From positions 71,628,997 to 71,692,996 of the forward strand of contig CM019067.1 in the NCBI GenBank assembly GCA_009667805.1: a stretch of 64,000 bases of DNA. Reading direction: 5' to 3'. This document shows positions 47,346 to 58,257 of the stretch, one piece after another (the first letter of the stretch is position 1; each line of letters opens with the position of its first letter). The stretch is from Leptobrachium leishanense. Lineage: Eukaryota; Chordata; Amphibia; Anura; Megophryidae. A program made the position numbers and the translations under genes. The notes beneath the pieces were generated by a model that was not told the origin of the DNA, did not search any database, and saw only the letters and a program-made list of their open reading frames with translations.

Positions 47346-48242
47346 GAAACGATTATTATTCAAAGAGAGCCGCACTGGCCCCGAAATTGCACCAATCAGT
47401 GAATTATCCTGTGCGGTGCAATTTCGGGACCAATCAACAATTCAAAAGCTGGCACTTTGCACAAATATTGGCGAATTGCCAGTGAAATACAGTGATCTTC
47501 AGCAGCAGTGAAATCCCCATAGAGAAGCAATAGTCAATCTATTCAGAGAACACCGAACAGCAGAGAAATGTAAGTGAAATTCCCTGTTGTTCGATGGTTT
47601 CATTCGGCAGGTTTAATCAGGCGTATCCCATAGGTTTCAATGTTAAAAATATTTCCGTTTTTATTCAATATCCAATAACTGTTTATTGTATTAATTTGCA
47701 GCAAAAAGTCTCTTTTTTTTTTTTTTTTATGATAGCCATTTTTCAGGATTTTTTTCCCCTTTTTTTCTCTCTAGCAGACCTTTTTATGATTATTCATAGG
47801 ACCTTATATATTAATTCTAGGCTTTTTCGTGCCATATTTTTTTTGCAAACAGTTTTTCAAAGTCATGGTGATTATTTCTTCTTCTTTTTTTTTTTACCCC
47901 ATTCGTCAGCTTGTCAGCTTCTTACGGTGGCTGGTCGGCGCTATGTTCGGCAGATCGTTGGCGTTTTTGGGATGCGTTCGGCGGTTTTGTGGCGGATTGT
48001 TGGGTGCGTTTGGGTTTGCAGCAGCTTTTCGAATTGGATCCAATGTTTTCCGGCATTTTTGCAGCAGCTTATCCGATCTGATCCGATGTTTTGCGGCGGT
48101 ATTACTTTCGGTTTGGTGGTTGTTTGGCAGCTTTTCCCTGCACTTCGGGGACCCTGCGGTGAATGCTGAATTCACCACAGGGTCGGGGAGTTCGATTCCC
48201 CCGAAGTGTGGGGAACGAATTTTGGTGGTCTATGACTAACCC
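47346..48242. mobile_element. Long MITE, gggttattcaaagag family, diverged
   Basis: The left end acgattattattcaaagag and the right end ctatgactaacccct are decayed forms of the family ends. Shared blocks: ttggcgaattgcc, cagtgaaatccccatagaga, tttcattcggcaggttta, and a final palindrome ggaccctgcggtgaatgctg / aattcaccacagggtc. The 191-residue frame across this region is made of MITE DNA. Confidence 0.55.
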
Positions 48243-48249
48243 CTTTAGT

Positions 48250-49245
48250 CAAAATCATGCAGTTCTCCTCCTCATAACGATGGGCACAAGAACTCAGGAT
48301 CCAGCACAACGTTTTCTAAATGCTGACAAAACTGTTACAATGCTCTTTGGAACAGCACCTAATCTACACAAATTGCAAACACCCCATCTATGTGTCAAGA
48401 CAAAATCAAATGGCACGCTGACCACAGTCACTTCTCTCAAATATCTAGGTATGTGGTTAAACCCAAATCTATCCTTTGGCCCCCACATTGAAAAACTTTC
48501 ATCTAAAATTTACCCCAAACTAGGTGCCCTGTACAGAAACAAATCCTGCCTGAGCCCCGCGGTAAGAAAGCAGATTGTACAACAAATGCTTATGCCGGCT
48601 ATTGAATACGGAGATGTAGTGTATGCAGCCGCCCCACAAACACACCTTCAGAAACTTACTACATTGTATAACTCATTCTGTCGCTTTGTGCTACAATGTA
48701 ACTACATGACCCACCATTGTGACATGTTAAAAGAACTAAACTGGCCGTCGCTGGAATCTAGACGCACCCTTCACCTTTCCAACCTGGTGTTTAAGAGATT
48801 TTCTGGGAAGCTACCACCCTACCTGAAAAGGCTGCTTCCCTCAGCAGTTCCCTCCTCCTATAACCTCCGATCCAGGACCAGCACCTTACTTGCAATACCA
48901 CAATACAAAAAGCAAGTGGCTCGATCCTCATTTTCCTACAGAGCACCACAATTATGGAATAACCTCCCAGACGCCATCAAATCTTCCCCCAGTCTAAAGT
49001 CCCTTAAGAGCTCCATATTAACATACCTCAATAAGGAATGCACCTGTAAACATGTAACACAGTGACTATATTTCCTACATATTTATTTTCTGTTAATCTG
49101 TATATTTGTTTTGTGTTAATTTCTTGCATTTTACTACTTCTGTATTTCTGTAACCATGTTCTTGAACCCAGGACATACTTGAAAACGAGAGAAATCTCAA
49201 TGTATCTTTCCTGGTAAAATTATTTATAAATAAATAAAATAAAAT
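48250..49245 (+). pseudogene. Rex1/CR1-like LINE, RT C-terminal part and tail
   Basis: An open frame to TGA at 49063-49065 reads the end of a non-LTR reverse transcriptase: NADKTVTMLFGTA, then SLKYLGMWLNPNLSFGPHIE (RT domain end), a region with PAIEYGDVVYAAAPQ, then LQCNYMTHHCDMLKELNWPS, and a C-terminal APQLWNNLPDAIKSS. The 3' untranslated part ends ctcaatgtatctttcctggt and taaataaataaaa. The 5' half, with the catalytic RT motifs, is missing, as in 5'-truncated retrotransposition. About 270 residues are uninterrupted, so it is fairly young. A sister copy is at 52.9-54.4 kb. Exact clade is uncertain (Rex1, CR1 or L2 group). Confidence 0.85.
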
Positions 49246-49462
49246 AAATAACTCTGTATTTTTGGCTCTATAATAGCAGCCACTGTCACAAAGCCAAAGT
49301 CAACAGAAGACTCGCAGTTTAATTATCGTATGGATGATTACAAACGGGTAAAAAAAAACACACTATCTTAAGTGTTAAAACAAATAAGTATAAAATCAAT
49401 AATGGCAAAATCATCAGGAATCTGAAAACCCTACAGTCTTGCAAAGTCGGAGCTGTCGAGCC

Positions 49463-49706
49463 TAGTGTTTATTTAGTCGACTAATAATTTTCATCAAAGA
49501 CTTTGTTATAGTCTATTTTTTGTCACTGAAAAAATTTAGTCAACTAAGTTACGATGGCTAAAACGATGATGAAAATCTATTGAAATTTTCATTGTCTAAA
49601 AAATGAGATGTTAGAGAGGCACTAATATTAATTTAGTTTTCGTCATAGTCCTTTGACTAAAGTTGCATCAGCTTTAGTCATATTTTAGTCGACTAAATTA
49701 ACACTA
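49463..49706. mobile_element. hAT-like MITE, tagtcgacta termini
   Basis: Ends tagtgtttatttagtcgact and tttagtcgactaaattaac then acta. Flanks gtcgagcc and gtcaaggc match at 6 of 8. 244 bp with internal palindromic AT-rich arms. Confidence 0.75.
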
Positions 49707-49714
49707 GTCAAGGC

Positions 49715-50490
49715 TCTACACAGGAACATGGCTTTCTTAATCCTTTTAAATCATGAGAAAGCAGAGGAGACGCAAATGAAAAATCCATTCCTCCGAACCT
49801 CCCCTGGCAAGTCCATTTAAAACTTGCAATATCGATCCCGATAGTCAATCAAAGGTCAGTAAGGGTGAATAGTAACCATTTAAGCAATGGTTTTTGTTTA
49901 TTAATATAAAATCAGGATTTTTGTCTGCGTATTAATAAAGCACCTTGAATTCTTCGAGACTGAATTTTATTCAACTTTACATTTACTGTGCATCGTACGA
50001 TTATGCAATTTATACACTGCTTTTTATCTGACCTGATGTCGTGAGAGTCTCCGAGTGATTTGCAGTTACCATACATGGTTTAGGGAATTGTAGGACCTTC
50101 TTCAGTTTGTTGCAGTGGAACCTCTACAAGTGATGTTTGATAAATTTAAGTCTATTACTTATACCTAGAGATCACATTCTCTGGTCTACCATATGCTGCT
50201 GATATTTGTACAAAATCTACTGCTGAGCAAGCCATCCCAAGGCAATTCACACACCAGCACACCACCTTCTCTTTGCAACCAGCAAGCCATTCCAAAGCAA
50301 CTCACAACCACCTTTTCTCTGCTCTGCTGTCAGTCCCACTTGCCCCATCCACCACCATCCCACCCCATCATTCTCCTACTTTTATAACTCTCTTTTCCAG
50401 CAGATTCCGCTTTTCTTGCTGATCAATCTTATCAATTTGAAGTTCTTGGTCTTCCCTTATACTGTGTCTACTATACTCTACCAGGCACCA
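49715..50490. other. Unrecognised DNA
   Basis: No feature recognised. A C-rich segment with caccaccatcccaccccat lies at about 50350. Confidence 0.35.
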
Positions 50491-50499
50491 GCTCCACCC

Positions 50500-50712
50500 T
50501 CCCTCTATTCCCTTCTGTTTTGCGAACTCCTCTTTAGATTATGAGTTTAAAGGATGTCTGGTAGAGCACTAGTATAAGGTACTGTATTGGCTGGACATTT
50601 ACCCTATGGCCAGAGCCCTCTGTTCCTTATGTACCATTATGACTCATGTTTGTATTACCCATTTGTAAAGCTCTGCAGAATCTGCTGGCGCTATATAAAT
50701 AACTGTAACTGA
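50500..50712 (+). mobile_element. L2-like LINE 3' tail
   Basis: Ends with gtaaagctctgcagaatctg then ctggcgctatataaataact, the L2-type end. Confidence 0.6.
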
Positions 50713-50879
50713 ATGTAAGCACAGACAGTTAGATCAAGCTCACTAGTTGGCACTGGCGAATCCAGAGAGGGCGTAGAGGGGGCATTTGCCACCCCCACCC
50801 CCTGAGCTTCAAAAACCATTGTAGGTGATACAGGGGACCATTGACCATATGAACATATCTCCTGTTCAATACACTCTAC

Positions 50880-50985
50880 ATCGTCATTTTAGGTGTCATT
50901 GGAAAGGCCAGATTCTGTCCTTTCCAATGATACCAAATGTGACCTTGCAAAATGTACAAAGCAATAAAAAAATTCCTATCGAAAA
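50880..50985. mobile_element. TTAA-family MITE fragment
   Basis: tcattggaaaggccagattc pairs with tcctttccaatga and is followed by taccaaatgtgacc, as in 7732-7981 and 27.7 kb. Ends missing. Confidence 0.45.
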
Positions 50986-51334
50986 ATGTTTTTTTTATTG
51001 ATATAAATGGCCAGATAGTTTGTGATGGTGACCAAAATGTCTGGGAATAGCCTAGTTTCTGAGCCCCATCCCCAGCAACTACCCTAAATGGTGTGTGTAT
51101 AGCTATATGTGTGTTTGTACCTCTTTCTGAGTTATATGGCTATGTATGGGTATCCGTGGTTTTCCTAGGAAAATACATTTCTCAGCTAAAAAAACAATCA
51201 TCCATCAATCTTGACTAAAATATTGCAGCACAGGAACATCTACATAAACCTTAATAGGCAGGTCATCTGTATGCCTCTAGTTGCTCCATCTTCCCACACA
51301 GCACCCATGCACCCCATTACTTCACATACACAAC

Positions 51335-51492
51335 TATTTACCCGAAAGCTTAGATTGTAAGCTCTCGAGCAGGGTCCTCCTACTGTTCTGTGTGTGTAAC
51401 GTGTATTTACAGTATTTGTTATTCTGTCTCTCCCATTGTACAGCGCTACGGAACCTGTTGGCGCTTTATAAATACTTGTAACTGTAACTGGT
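51335..51492 (+). mobile_element. L2-like LINE 3' tail
   Basis: gattgtaagctctcgagcag, then cccattgtacagcgctacgg and ggcgctttataaatacttgt: a canonical L2-type 3' end, matching the minus-strand copy ending at 19066. Confidence 0.75.
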
Positions 51493-51494
51493 GG

Positions 51495-52920
51495 TGCTCT
51501 ATTCAGTGACAGGCAGAGCATGTGCCAGAATGCAGACTGCATAACACTGCAGTGTAGGGTCTGTCAGGTGACACCTGAGGAGCAGGAGGACAGATCCTGT
51601 GCTGCAGTATTCTGGGGATTGTGATGAGTGGTGACGCAGCCTGCGAACCATCGCCCACTCTGCTTTTCACTGTGAACTGAACAACAGCTCTTAGCCAGAA
51701 TTGGTAGCGTGATCCTCCCGAAACTTGTGTCTGGATCCGCCCCTGCTCGTGGAGTCTAGTAAAAGCCCATAGAGGAAGAAGGGGAAGATAACAATTGATT
51801 CCAATTGGACAGAAAATAAAATGTAACTTTTCTGTTTAATATTTCTGCTCCTTTGATCTGAAATCGTTTTACTTTGAGCTTCTCTTTCTGATATTTGGAT
51901 TTTTCTTTTGTGAACTGTCGCCATTGCAACAGTAGTGATTTTACCGATATTACAACTTCGGCAAACATGTTGTTGCTGAATAATACCCTGAATGTTTTTT
52001 GTACGATCAGTTAAATTCACTATATTCTATAGGGAAGTATTTTCTGAAGATTAGGCAGATACGGTTTACTGTTTGTGGCTTAAATTTCCAAACAATCAAG
52101 GGACCAAGGGGATGAAGCCTCACCGACCAGACATCCGGCACCTACAAGGGAACTGTGGTCTAACAATATTAATGTACAAGTTCTTAACACAGAATTCTGA
52201 GCTTACAATACACACATCGTCATATTTGAAAAGCATTTTTGGCTATTTATAATTGAACATGTGAAATTTGATTTGGTAATGGTATTACCTTTCTTTCCCA
52301 AACTACGCTATAACTTTTCATTAAATGAGGTCACTGTTCCGAACACCTATATGGGGACTTTACGGAAAGGCGGCTTCAGGTCATTCTAGGCAAAATTGTT
52401 TAGGTCTTTGTGCAGCCCCCAAGTCAATTTGATTTATGGAATATGTGCATAGGAGTCATTTGAATTAGGGATGAGGAAGAAATTAATTGCTTCGTCTTTC
52501 TGTCCTTTGTACCGAGACTTGTCCCTCGGGATCGGATTGACTCTGCTCTGAGAACCAAATCATTAATGGTAAGGACAGAAGTTGGATGCAGGGCAAGTCA
52601 ATAATGTACGTGTTTATATCAGTGGGTGATTGACACATGCTTAGACTATGCAGCTTGGTTCATTAACATAGGTGTAACACTGCGTTGGCCAACTGTTTTC
52701 TACTCAATAGCTGTGATGGAAGCCTGCTTAAAATCTAGCACCCCCAAAGGTATGATTCAAGGCTGAAATTTAAATAACATAAATTGAAAACACCCTCCTG
52801 GCCGAAGGCAAAGTTCTCTTTAAACCTTATAGAGTCAGCAGTGAGGTGTCCAGTTATTTTATTCTTCTTGAGGAGGTGCAAGTGGCCTATTAATTCCAAT
52901 ACAATTTACCAAAGACACCT
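51495..52920. other. Unrecognised DNA
   Basis: Only short frames, none recognised. Confidence 0.35.
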
Positions 52921-52921
52921 C

Positions 52922-54425
52922 ATTTATTTATATAGTATTTTACCAGGAAGGATACATTGAGATTTCTCTCATTTTCCAGTATGTCCTGGGTTCAAGAACA
53001 TTGAATTTTTACAGTAGGTACAGAAATACAAAGTATTATAATTCAAGATATTAAAAACACAAATATACAGATTAACACAGAAAATAAATATGTAGGAAAT
53101 ATATTCACTATGTTACATGTTTACAGGTGCATTCTGTATCGAGGTATATTAATAGAGATCTCTTAAGCGACTTTGGACTGGGGGAAGATTTGATGGCATC
53201 TGGGAGGTTATTCTATATTTGTGGCGCTCTGTAGGAAAATGAGGATCAGCCACTTTCTTTATGTATTGTGGAATGGAGGTTATAGGATGAGGAAAATGCT
53301 GGGGGAAGCAGTCTATTCAGGTAGGGTGGTAACTTCCCAGAAAGGCTCTTAAACACCAGGGGCCAAATTACATATTTGGCGCTAACATTAGCACTCACTC
53401 ACGTGAGCGTTAACGTTAGCCCAAGTAGTTTCCGCATATTACAATCCAAATCTTGCACTTTTCAGCGCAAGGTTAATGTACTTTGCGCTCCCTATACTTA
53501 ACATGGGGAGCGCAAAGTGTTAATCAGCGTTAGGATTACAAAGTTCTAACGCTGATTAACGTCCAGCCGCGGTTAACAAAAAGTTAACCAGAGCCAGGAC
53601 TTGGTGCTAACGGATTCCGCTTCTGCAGAATCCGTTAGCACCATCCAGAAACCCCCCAAAAATTCAATATACTCACTGTCCCACGGCGAGGACCGCAGCT
53701 CTGTCCGTCTCCTCAGTCCGGCGGGAGCAGAGAGAGACTGGGGGAAAAGGTGCCCCCAGTCTCCCCCTGCGTATCACTACGCTGACCGGCTGGATCTCGG
53801 AAGGCGAGATCCAGCTGGTCATGTGACCGCCGGCATCTGCTTCAATGGAGTCCTATGGACTCCATTAAGAGGATGCGCGTGGCTGCACTTAGTGCTGTTG
53901 CGCGCATCCCGGGGCTTAGCGCCCACTAACAATGCAGGCAGTTTTTCCTCCCTAGCGTCCGCGTTTTAGCACTAGGAATGTAATTTAGCCCCAGGTTGGA
54001 AAGGTGAAGGGTGCGTTTGGGTTCCAGGGACGGCCAGTTTAGCTCTTTTAACCTGTCACAATGGTGGGTCATGTAGTTACATTGTAGCACAAAGCAGCAG
54101 AATGAGTTATACAATGTAGTAAGTTTATGAAGGTGTATTTGCGGGGCAGTTGCATACACTACATCTCCGTATTCAATAGACGGCATAAGCATTTGTTGTA
54201 CAATCTGCTTTCTTACCGCGAGGCTCAGGCAGGATTTGTTTCTGTACAGGGCACCTAGTTTGGGGTAAAGTTTAGATGAGAGTTTTTCGATGTGGGGGCC
54301 AAAAGATAGATTTGGGTCTAACCACATACCTAGATATTTGAGAGAAGTGACTGTGGTCAGCGTGCCATTTGATTTTGTCATGACGTATAGATTGAAAGGT
54401 TGTGATTTATGTAGTTTAGGTACTG
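52922..54425 (-). pseudogene. Rex1/CR1-like LINE (minus), split by an insertion
   Basis: A minus-strand sister of 48250-49245: the same frame (SLKYLGMWLDPNLSFGPHIE, PSIEYGDVVYATAPQ, LKELNWPSLEPKRTLHL), the same 3' tail (52922-52990) and the same 5' truncation zone. The coding part is interrupted at 53990 by a 630-bp element. The rest of the C-terminus continues from about 53355 down to 53100 with decay. Confidence 0.85.
53361..53990. mobile_element. 630-bp MITE inside the LINE, 5-bp duplication
   Basis: Ends ggccaaattacatatttggc and atgtaatttagcc are inverted repeats. The flanking ccagg occurs at 53356-53360 and 53991-53995. The intact LINE at 48.8 kb has one copy of the corresponding sequence (aacctggtgttt in plus orientation), confirming the empty site. 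Because the element end and target share G/C, the duplication could be read as 3-5 bp. The interior has further palindromes (gcaaagtgttaatcagcgtt region). A 122-residue frame within is not recognised. Confidence 0.8.
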
Positions 54426-54441
54426 TAATTTAGTATATATA

Positions 54442-55545
54442 CAGTTGTGTGAAAAAGTGTTGGCCCCTTCCTGATTTTTTATTTTTTTGCACGTTTGTCA
54501 CACTTTAATGTTTCAGATAATCAAACAAATTTAAATATTAGTCAAAGATAACACAAGTAAACACAACATGCAGTTTTTAAATGAAGGTTTTTATTATTAA
54601 GGGAAAACAAAATCCAAACTAGGGTTGTGCATGACTTTTTTTCCATTTAGTTTAGTATCTTTTTTTTTTCTCGTTTTGGATCATTTCGGACAGTATTTCT
54701 TTCGTTTCGGAACGTTCGGTTTGATGATTCAGATCATTTGATGATTCGGATCATTTCGACGATTCTGATCATTTCGGCGATTCGGCTTATTTTGGCGATC
54801 CGGATCTTTTTGCCGATTCAGCTCATTTCGGGTGATTCGGATCAGTTGGTTTTTTGCTTTTTTATGACTTATTTCATTTTTTATTGCTTATTTATAAATG
54901 GGAAGTAGATTACTACCAATAGAATATAAGTTTCTTTACTTCATTATTCTTTTAGGATTTCTTAGGCTTTTGTTGGGTGAAATTTTAGGTTTCCTAACTC
55001 TTTTTTTTAAAGAAACAAGGCTTTTTAACCCATAGGTTTCAATGCAGCATATGAATCCGCAAACTGTCGGACCACGCCTCTGTGCAGTATAATTAATGCA
55101 GCATATGAATCCGCACACTGCCGGGCAGCACCTCTCTGCAATATAATTCAGCATATGATTCCGCACCCTGCCGGGCAGCACCTCTTTGGAGATCGATTCA
55201 TTGATTCAGATCGATAAATTTTTTGATCAGTTCATTTTTCGTTTTTTATGAGTTATAATTAATGCAGCATATGAATCCACACACTGCTGGGAAGTTCCCG
55301 GCAGTGTACGAATTCATATGCTGCATTAATTATACTGCAGAGAGGCGCTGCCCGGCAGTGTGCGGATTCATATGCTGAATTATACTCAATTTCAATTCGG
55401 AACAAAACAAATTGCACATCTCTAATCCAAACCCACATGGCCCTGAAAAAGTGTTTGCCCCCTAAACCTAATAACTGGTTGGGCCACCCTTAGCAGCAAG
55501 AACTGCAATCAAGCGTTTGCAATAACTTGCAATAAGTCTGTTACA
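54442..55545 (-). mobile_element. Tc1-like element end, truncated
   Basis: Begins cagttgtgtgaaaaagtgtt after TA and continues through ggccctgaaaaagtgtttgc and tggttgggccacccttagca, a typical Tc1 terminal and 3' coding stretch read from the minus strand. It stops at about 55545 against another repeat. A hAT MITE is nested at 54620-55424. Confidence 0.7.
54620..55424. mobile_element. hAT MITE, TTCG-rich family, copy 3 (805 bp)
   Basis: Starts tagggttgtgcatgac and ends attgcacatctcta, with the exact 8-bp duplication atccaaac at 54612-54619 and 55425-55432. The left part has about eight ~20-bp near-repeats (gatcatttcggcgattcgg). The right part has three direct copies of a ~60-bp block (gcatatgaatccgcacactg, ccgggcagcacctct; 55045-55195) and two inverted copies (55258-55385). 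No coding capacity. Confidence 0.9.
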
Positions 55546-55740
55546 GCGGACCTTGATAAAGGTTTAGCCTGAGCTGAAACGTCGGACCCATGTATTTTAA
55601 TCTTTTGATTTAATACATTTTGTTGTTTTATTTTTGAAAGACCCAGAGTGCATCTCCTTTTGTTTGCATATACTATTCATTGAGATTCCTGCACCGGGCA
55701 CCTATTGGAGTAGTTGGTGAGTGCTGGACCCAGTGCTGTG
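55546..55740 (+). mobile_element. Dispersed repeat 3' fragment (gataaagg...gctgaaacgt)
   Basis: ccttgataaaggtttagcct then gagctgaaacgtcggaccc and agagtgcatctccttttg. It resembles each arm of the 2300-2490 palindrome. Confidence 0.5.
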
Positions 55741-55768
55741 TGTATATATATATATATATATATATTTA
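55741..55768. repeat. (TA)n microsatellite
   Basis: About 14 TA repeats adjacent to the Tc1 terminus. Confidence 0.9.
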
Positions 55769-56423
55769 TACAGTATCTCACAGAAGTGAATACACCCCTC
55801 ACATTTTTGTAAATATTTTATTATATCTTTTCATGTGACAAGACTGAAGAAATTACACTTTGCTACAAGTAAAGTAGTGAGCGCACAGCTTGTATAACAG
55901 TGTAAATTTGCTCTCCCTTCAAAATAATTCAACACACAGCCATTAATGTCTAAACTGTTGGGGGGCGTGGCCGGCTGCTTACTGAAGACTCTGCATGTCC
56001 TCTCTTCCTAGTGACACATAGATGACTCTGCCCGTGATATTTTTAAGCTACCGGTCCCTGGAAGGCTGGCCATCGGTGTTAGACTGTCCGGAGCCCGCTG
56101 AGTCCCCCCGCTCCGGACAAGAGACTTCCCTGGCAGCCACTTCTTGGTGGATGCAGCGTGACGCCAGCGGCCATCTTGAGGCCTACTATTGGGCATCGGA
56201 CACTGAGTCCCCGTCCTCGTTGATCGCCTTCCCCCGGACCAAGTGCTTATTGCGGTCTATGGAGATGGAGTGCCCACATTTCCTTAACGCTTTGGGCGGA
56301 GGCAGTGGCGTCACTAGGGTTGGTGTCACCCGATGCGGTAACTTATGGTGTCACCCCCCCCCCGAGTTTTACAGTTTTTTGCCAACTGCCAGCAAGTATG
56401 ATGCCTGTTCGAAGGCAGTGAAA

Positions 56424-58035
56424 GCACACATGGATATATATTGCCCCCAGCAGCTCATCCATTGATATATATTGCCCCCAGCAGCTCATCCATGGATATA
56501 TATTGCCCCCAGCTCACATATGGATATATTGCCCCAGTTCACAATTATATATTGCCCCCAGTAGCTCACCCATGGATATATATTGCCCCAGCTCACATAT
56601 GGATATATTGTGCCTCAGCTCACATATGGATATATTGCGCCTCAGCTCACATATGGATATATTGCGCCTCAGCTCACACATGGATATATTGCCCCAGCTC
56701 TCATGGATATGCCCCCAACACACATGGATACTGCCCCAAGCACACATGGATACTGCCCCCAGCACACATGGATAATGCCCCAGCTCACTTGGATATGCCC
56801 CAGCAGCTCTCATGGATATTGCCCCAGCTCCTCTCATGGATTTTGCCCCAGCTCCTCTCATGGATTTTGCCCCAGCTCCTCTCATGACTATGCCCCCAGC
56901 TCCTCTCATTGATATTGCCCCAGCTCATGGATAATGCCCCAGCTCATGGATAATGCCCCAGCACATGGATACTGCCCCAGCTCATGGATATGCCCCAGCA
57001 GCTCATGGATATGCCCCAGCTCATGGATTTGCCCCCCAGCTAATGGATTTGCCCCCAGCTCATGGATACTGCCCCAGCTCATGGATATGCCCCAGCTCAT
57101 GGATATGCCCCAGCTCATGGATTTGCCCCAGCTCATGGATACTGCCCCCAGCTCATTGATATGCCCCAGCTCATGGATACTGCCCCAGCTCATGGATATG
57201 CCCCAGCTCATGGATACTGCCCCAGCTCATGTATTTGACCCAGCTCATGGATATGCCCCAGCTCATGGATATGCCCCAGCTCAAACATGGATTTGCCCCA
57301 GCTCATGGATATGCCCCAGCTCAAACATGGATTTGCCCCAGCTCATGGATTTGCCCCAGCTCATGGATATGCCCCAGCTCATGGATTTGCCTCAGCTCCT
57401 GGATATGCCCCAGCTCAAACATGGATTTGCCCCAGCTCATGGATATGCCCCAGCTCATGGATATGCCCCAGCTCATGGATATGCCCCAGCTCAAACATGG
57501 ATTTGCCCCAGCTCATGGATTTGTCCCAGCTCATGGATACTGCCCCAGCTCATGGATATGCCCCAGCTCATGGATAATGCCCCAGCTCATGGATATGCCC
57601 CAGCTCATGGATACTGCCCCAGCTCATGGATTTGCCCCAGCTCATGGATTTGCCTCAGCTCATGGATTTGCTCCAGCTCATGGATATGCCCCAGCTCATG
57701 GATATGCCCCAGCTCATGGATACTGCCCCAGCACATGGCTATGCCCCAGCTTATGGATAATGCCCCAGCTCATGGATATGCCCCAGCTCATGGATACTGC
57801 CCCAGCTCATGGATTTGCCCCAGCTCATGGATTTGCCCCAGCTCATGGTAATGCCCCAGCTCATGGATATGCCCCAGCTCATGGATACTGCCCCAGCTCA
57901 TGGATATGCCCCAGCTCATGGATTTGCCCCAGCTCATGGATACTGCCCCAGCTCATGGATACTGCCCCAGCTCACACATGGATATGCCCCAGCAGCTCAT
58001 GAATATGCCCCAGCACATGGATATGTCTCAGCTCA
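56424..58035. repeat. Minisatellite array 2 (cagctcatggatatgcccc units)
   Basis: Roughly 75-80 tandem units. Unit types: cagctcatggatatgcccc (19 bp), cagctcatggatactgcccc (20 bp), cagctcatggatttgcccc (19 bp), a 23-bp form with cagctcaaacatgg, and at the left end 24-32-bp forms with atatatattg. The left units are long and varied and the right ones short and uniform. Units lack stop codons, so long meaningless frames arise (305 and 257 codons). Confidence 0.97.
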
Positions 58036-58048
58036 CCTCCTCCTGCAC

Positions 58049-58257
58049 CGCGAATTCGCTCCCACTGAGCGTCCGGTGGCGTGCAGCTTGGGCGCTCGCC
58101 TGGGGGAGCCACGTGACCAGCCGCGATTGGCTGGTGATGTGTTTCCTCCAGGCGAGCGCCGAAGCTGCATGCTTCGGACGCTCGCAGGGAGCGAATACGC
58201 GGCGGAGGGTGAGACACCCGCCCTTAGGGTGACGGTGTCACCCTAAGGGCGGGTGTC
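58049..58257. repeat. GC-rich hairpin pair at the array end
   Basis: gcgaattcgctccc, gcgctcgcctgg face ccaggcgagcgcc and gggagcgaatacgcg (58049-58201). The second hairpin has 21-bp perfect arms, 58213-58233 and 58237-58257, with a 3-base loop (gacacccgcccttagggtga / tcaccctaagggcgggtgtc). Confidence 0.85.

Noticed and set aside
47594..48239. 191- and 136-residue frames
   Set aside because: They lie wholly in a MITE whose sequence blocks recur in non-coding relatives.
56424..58035. CRISPR-like array
   Set aside because: Units are contiguous without unique spacers, and the genome is eukaryotic.
56434..58246. Frames of 305, 257, 148, 145 and others across the minisatellite
   Set aside because: They follow from a stop-free tandem unit; all three frames are open and there is no start context or non-repeat sequence.
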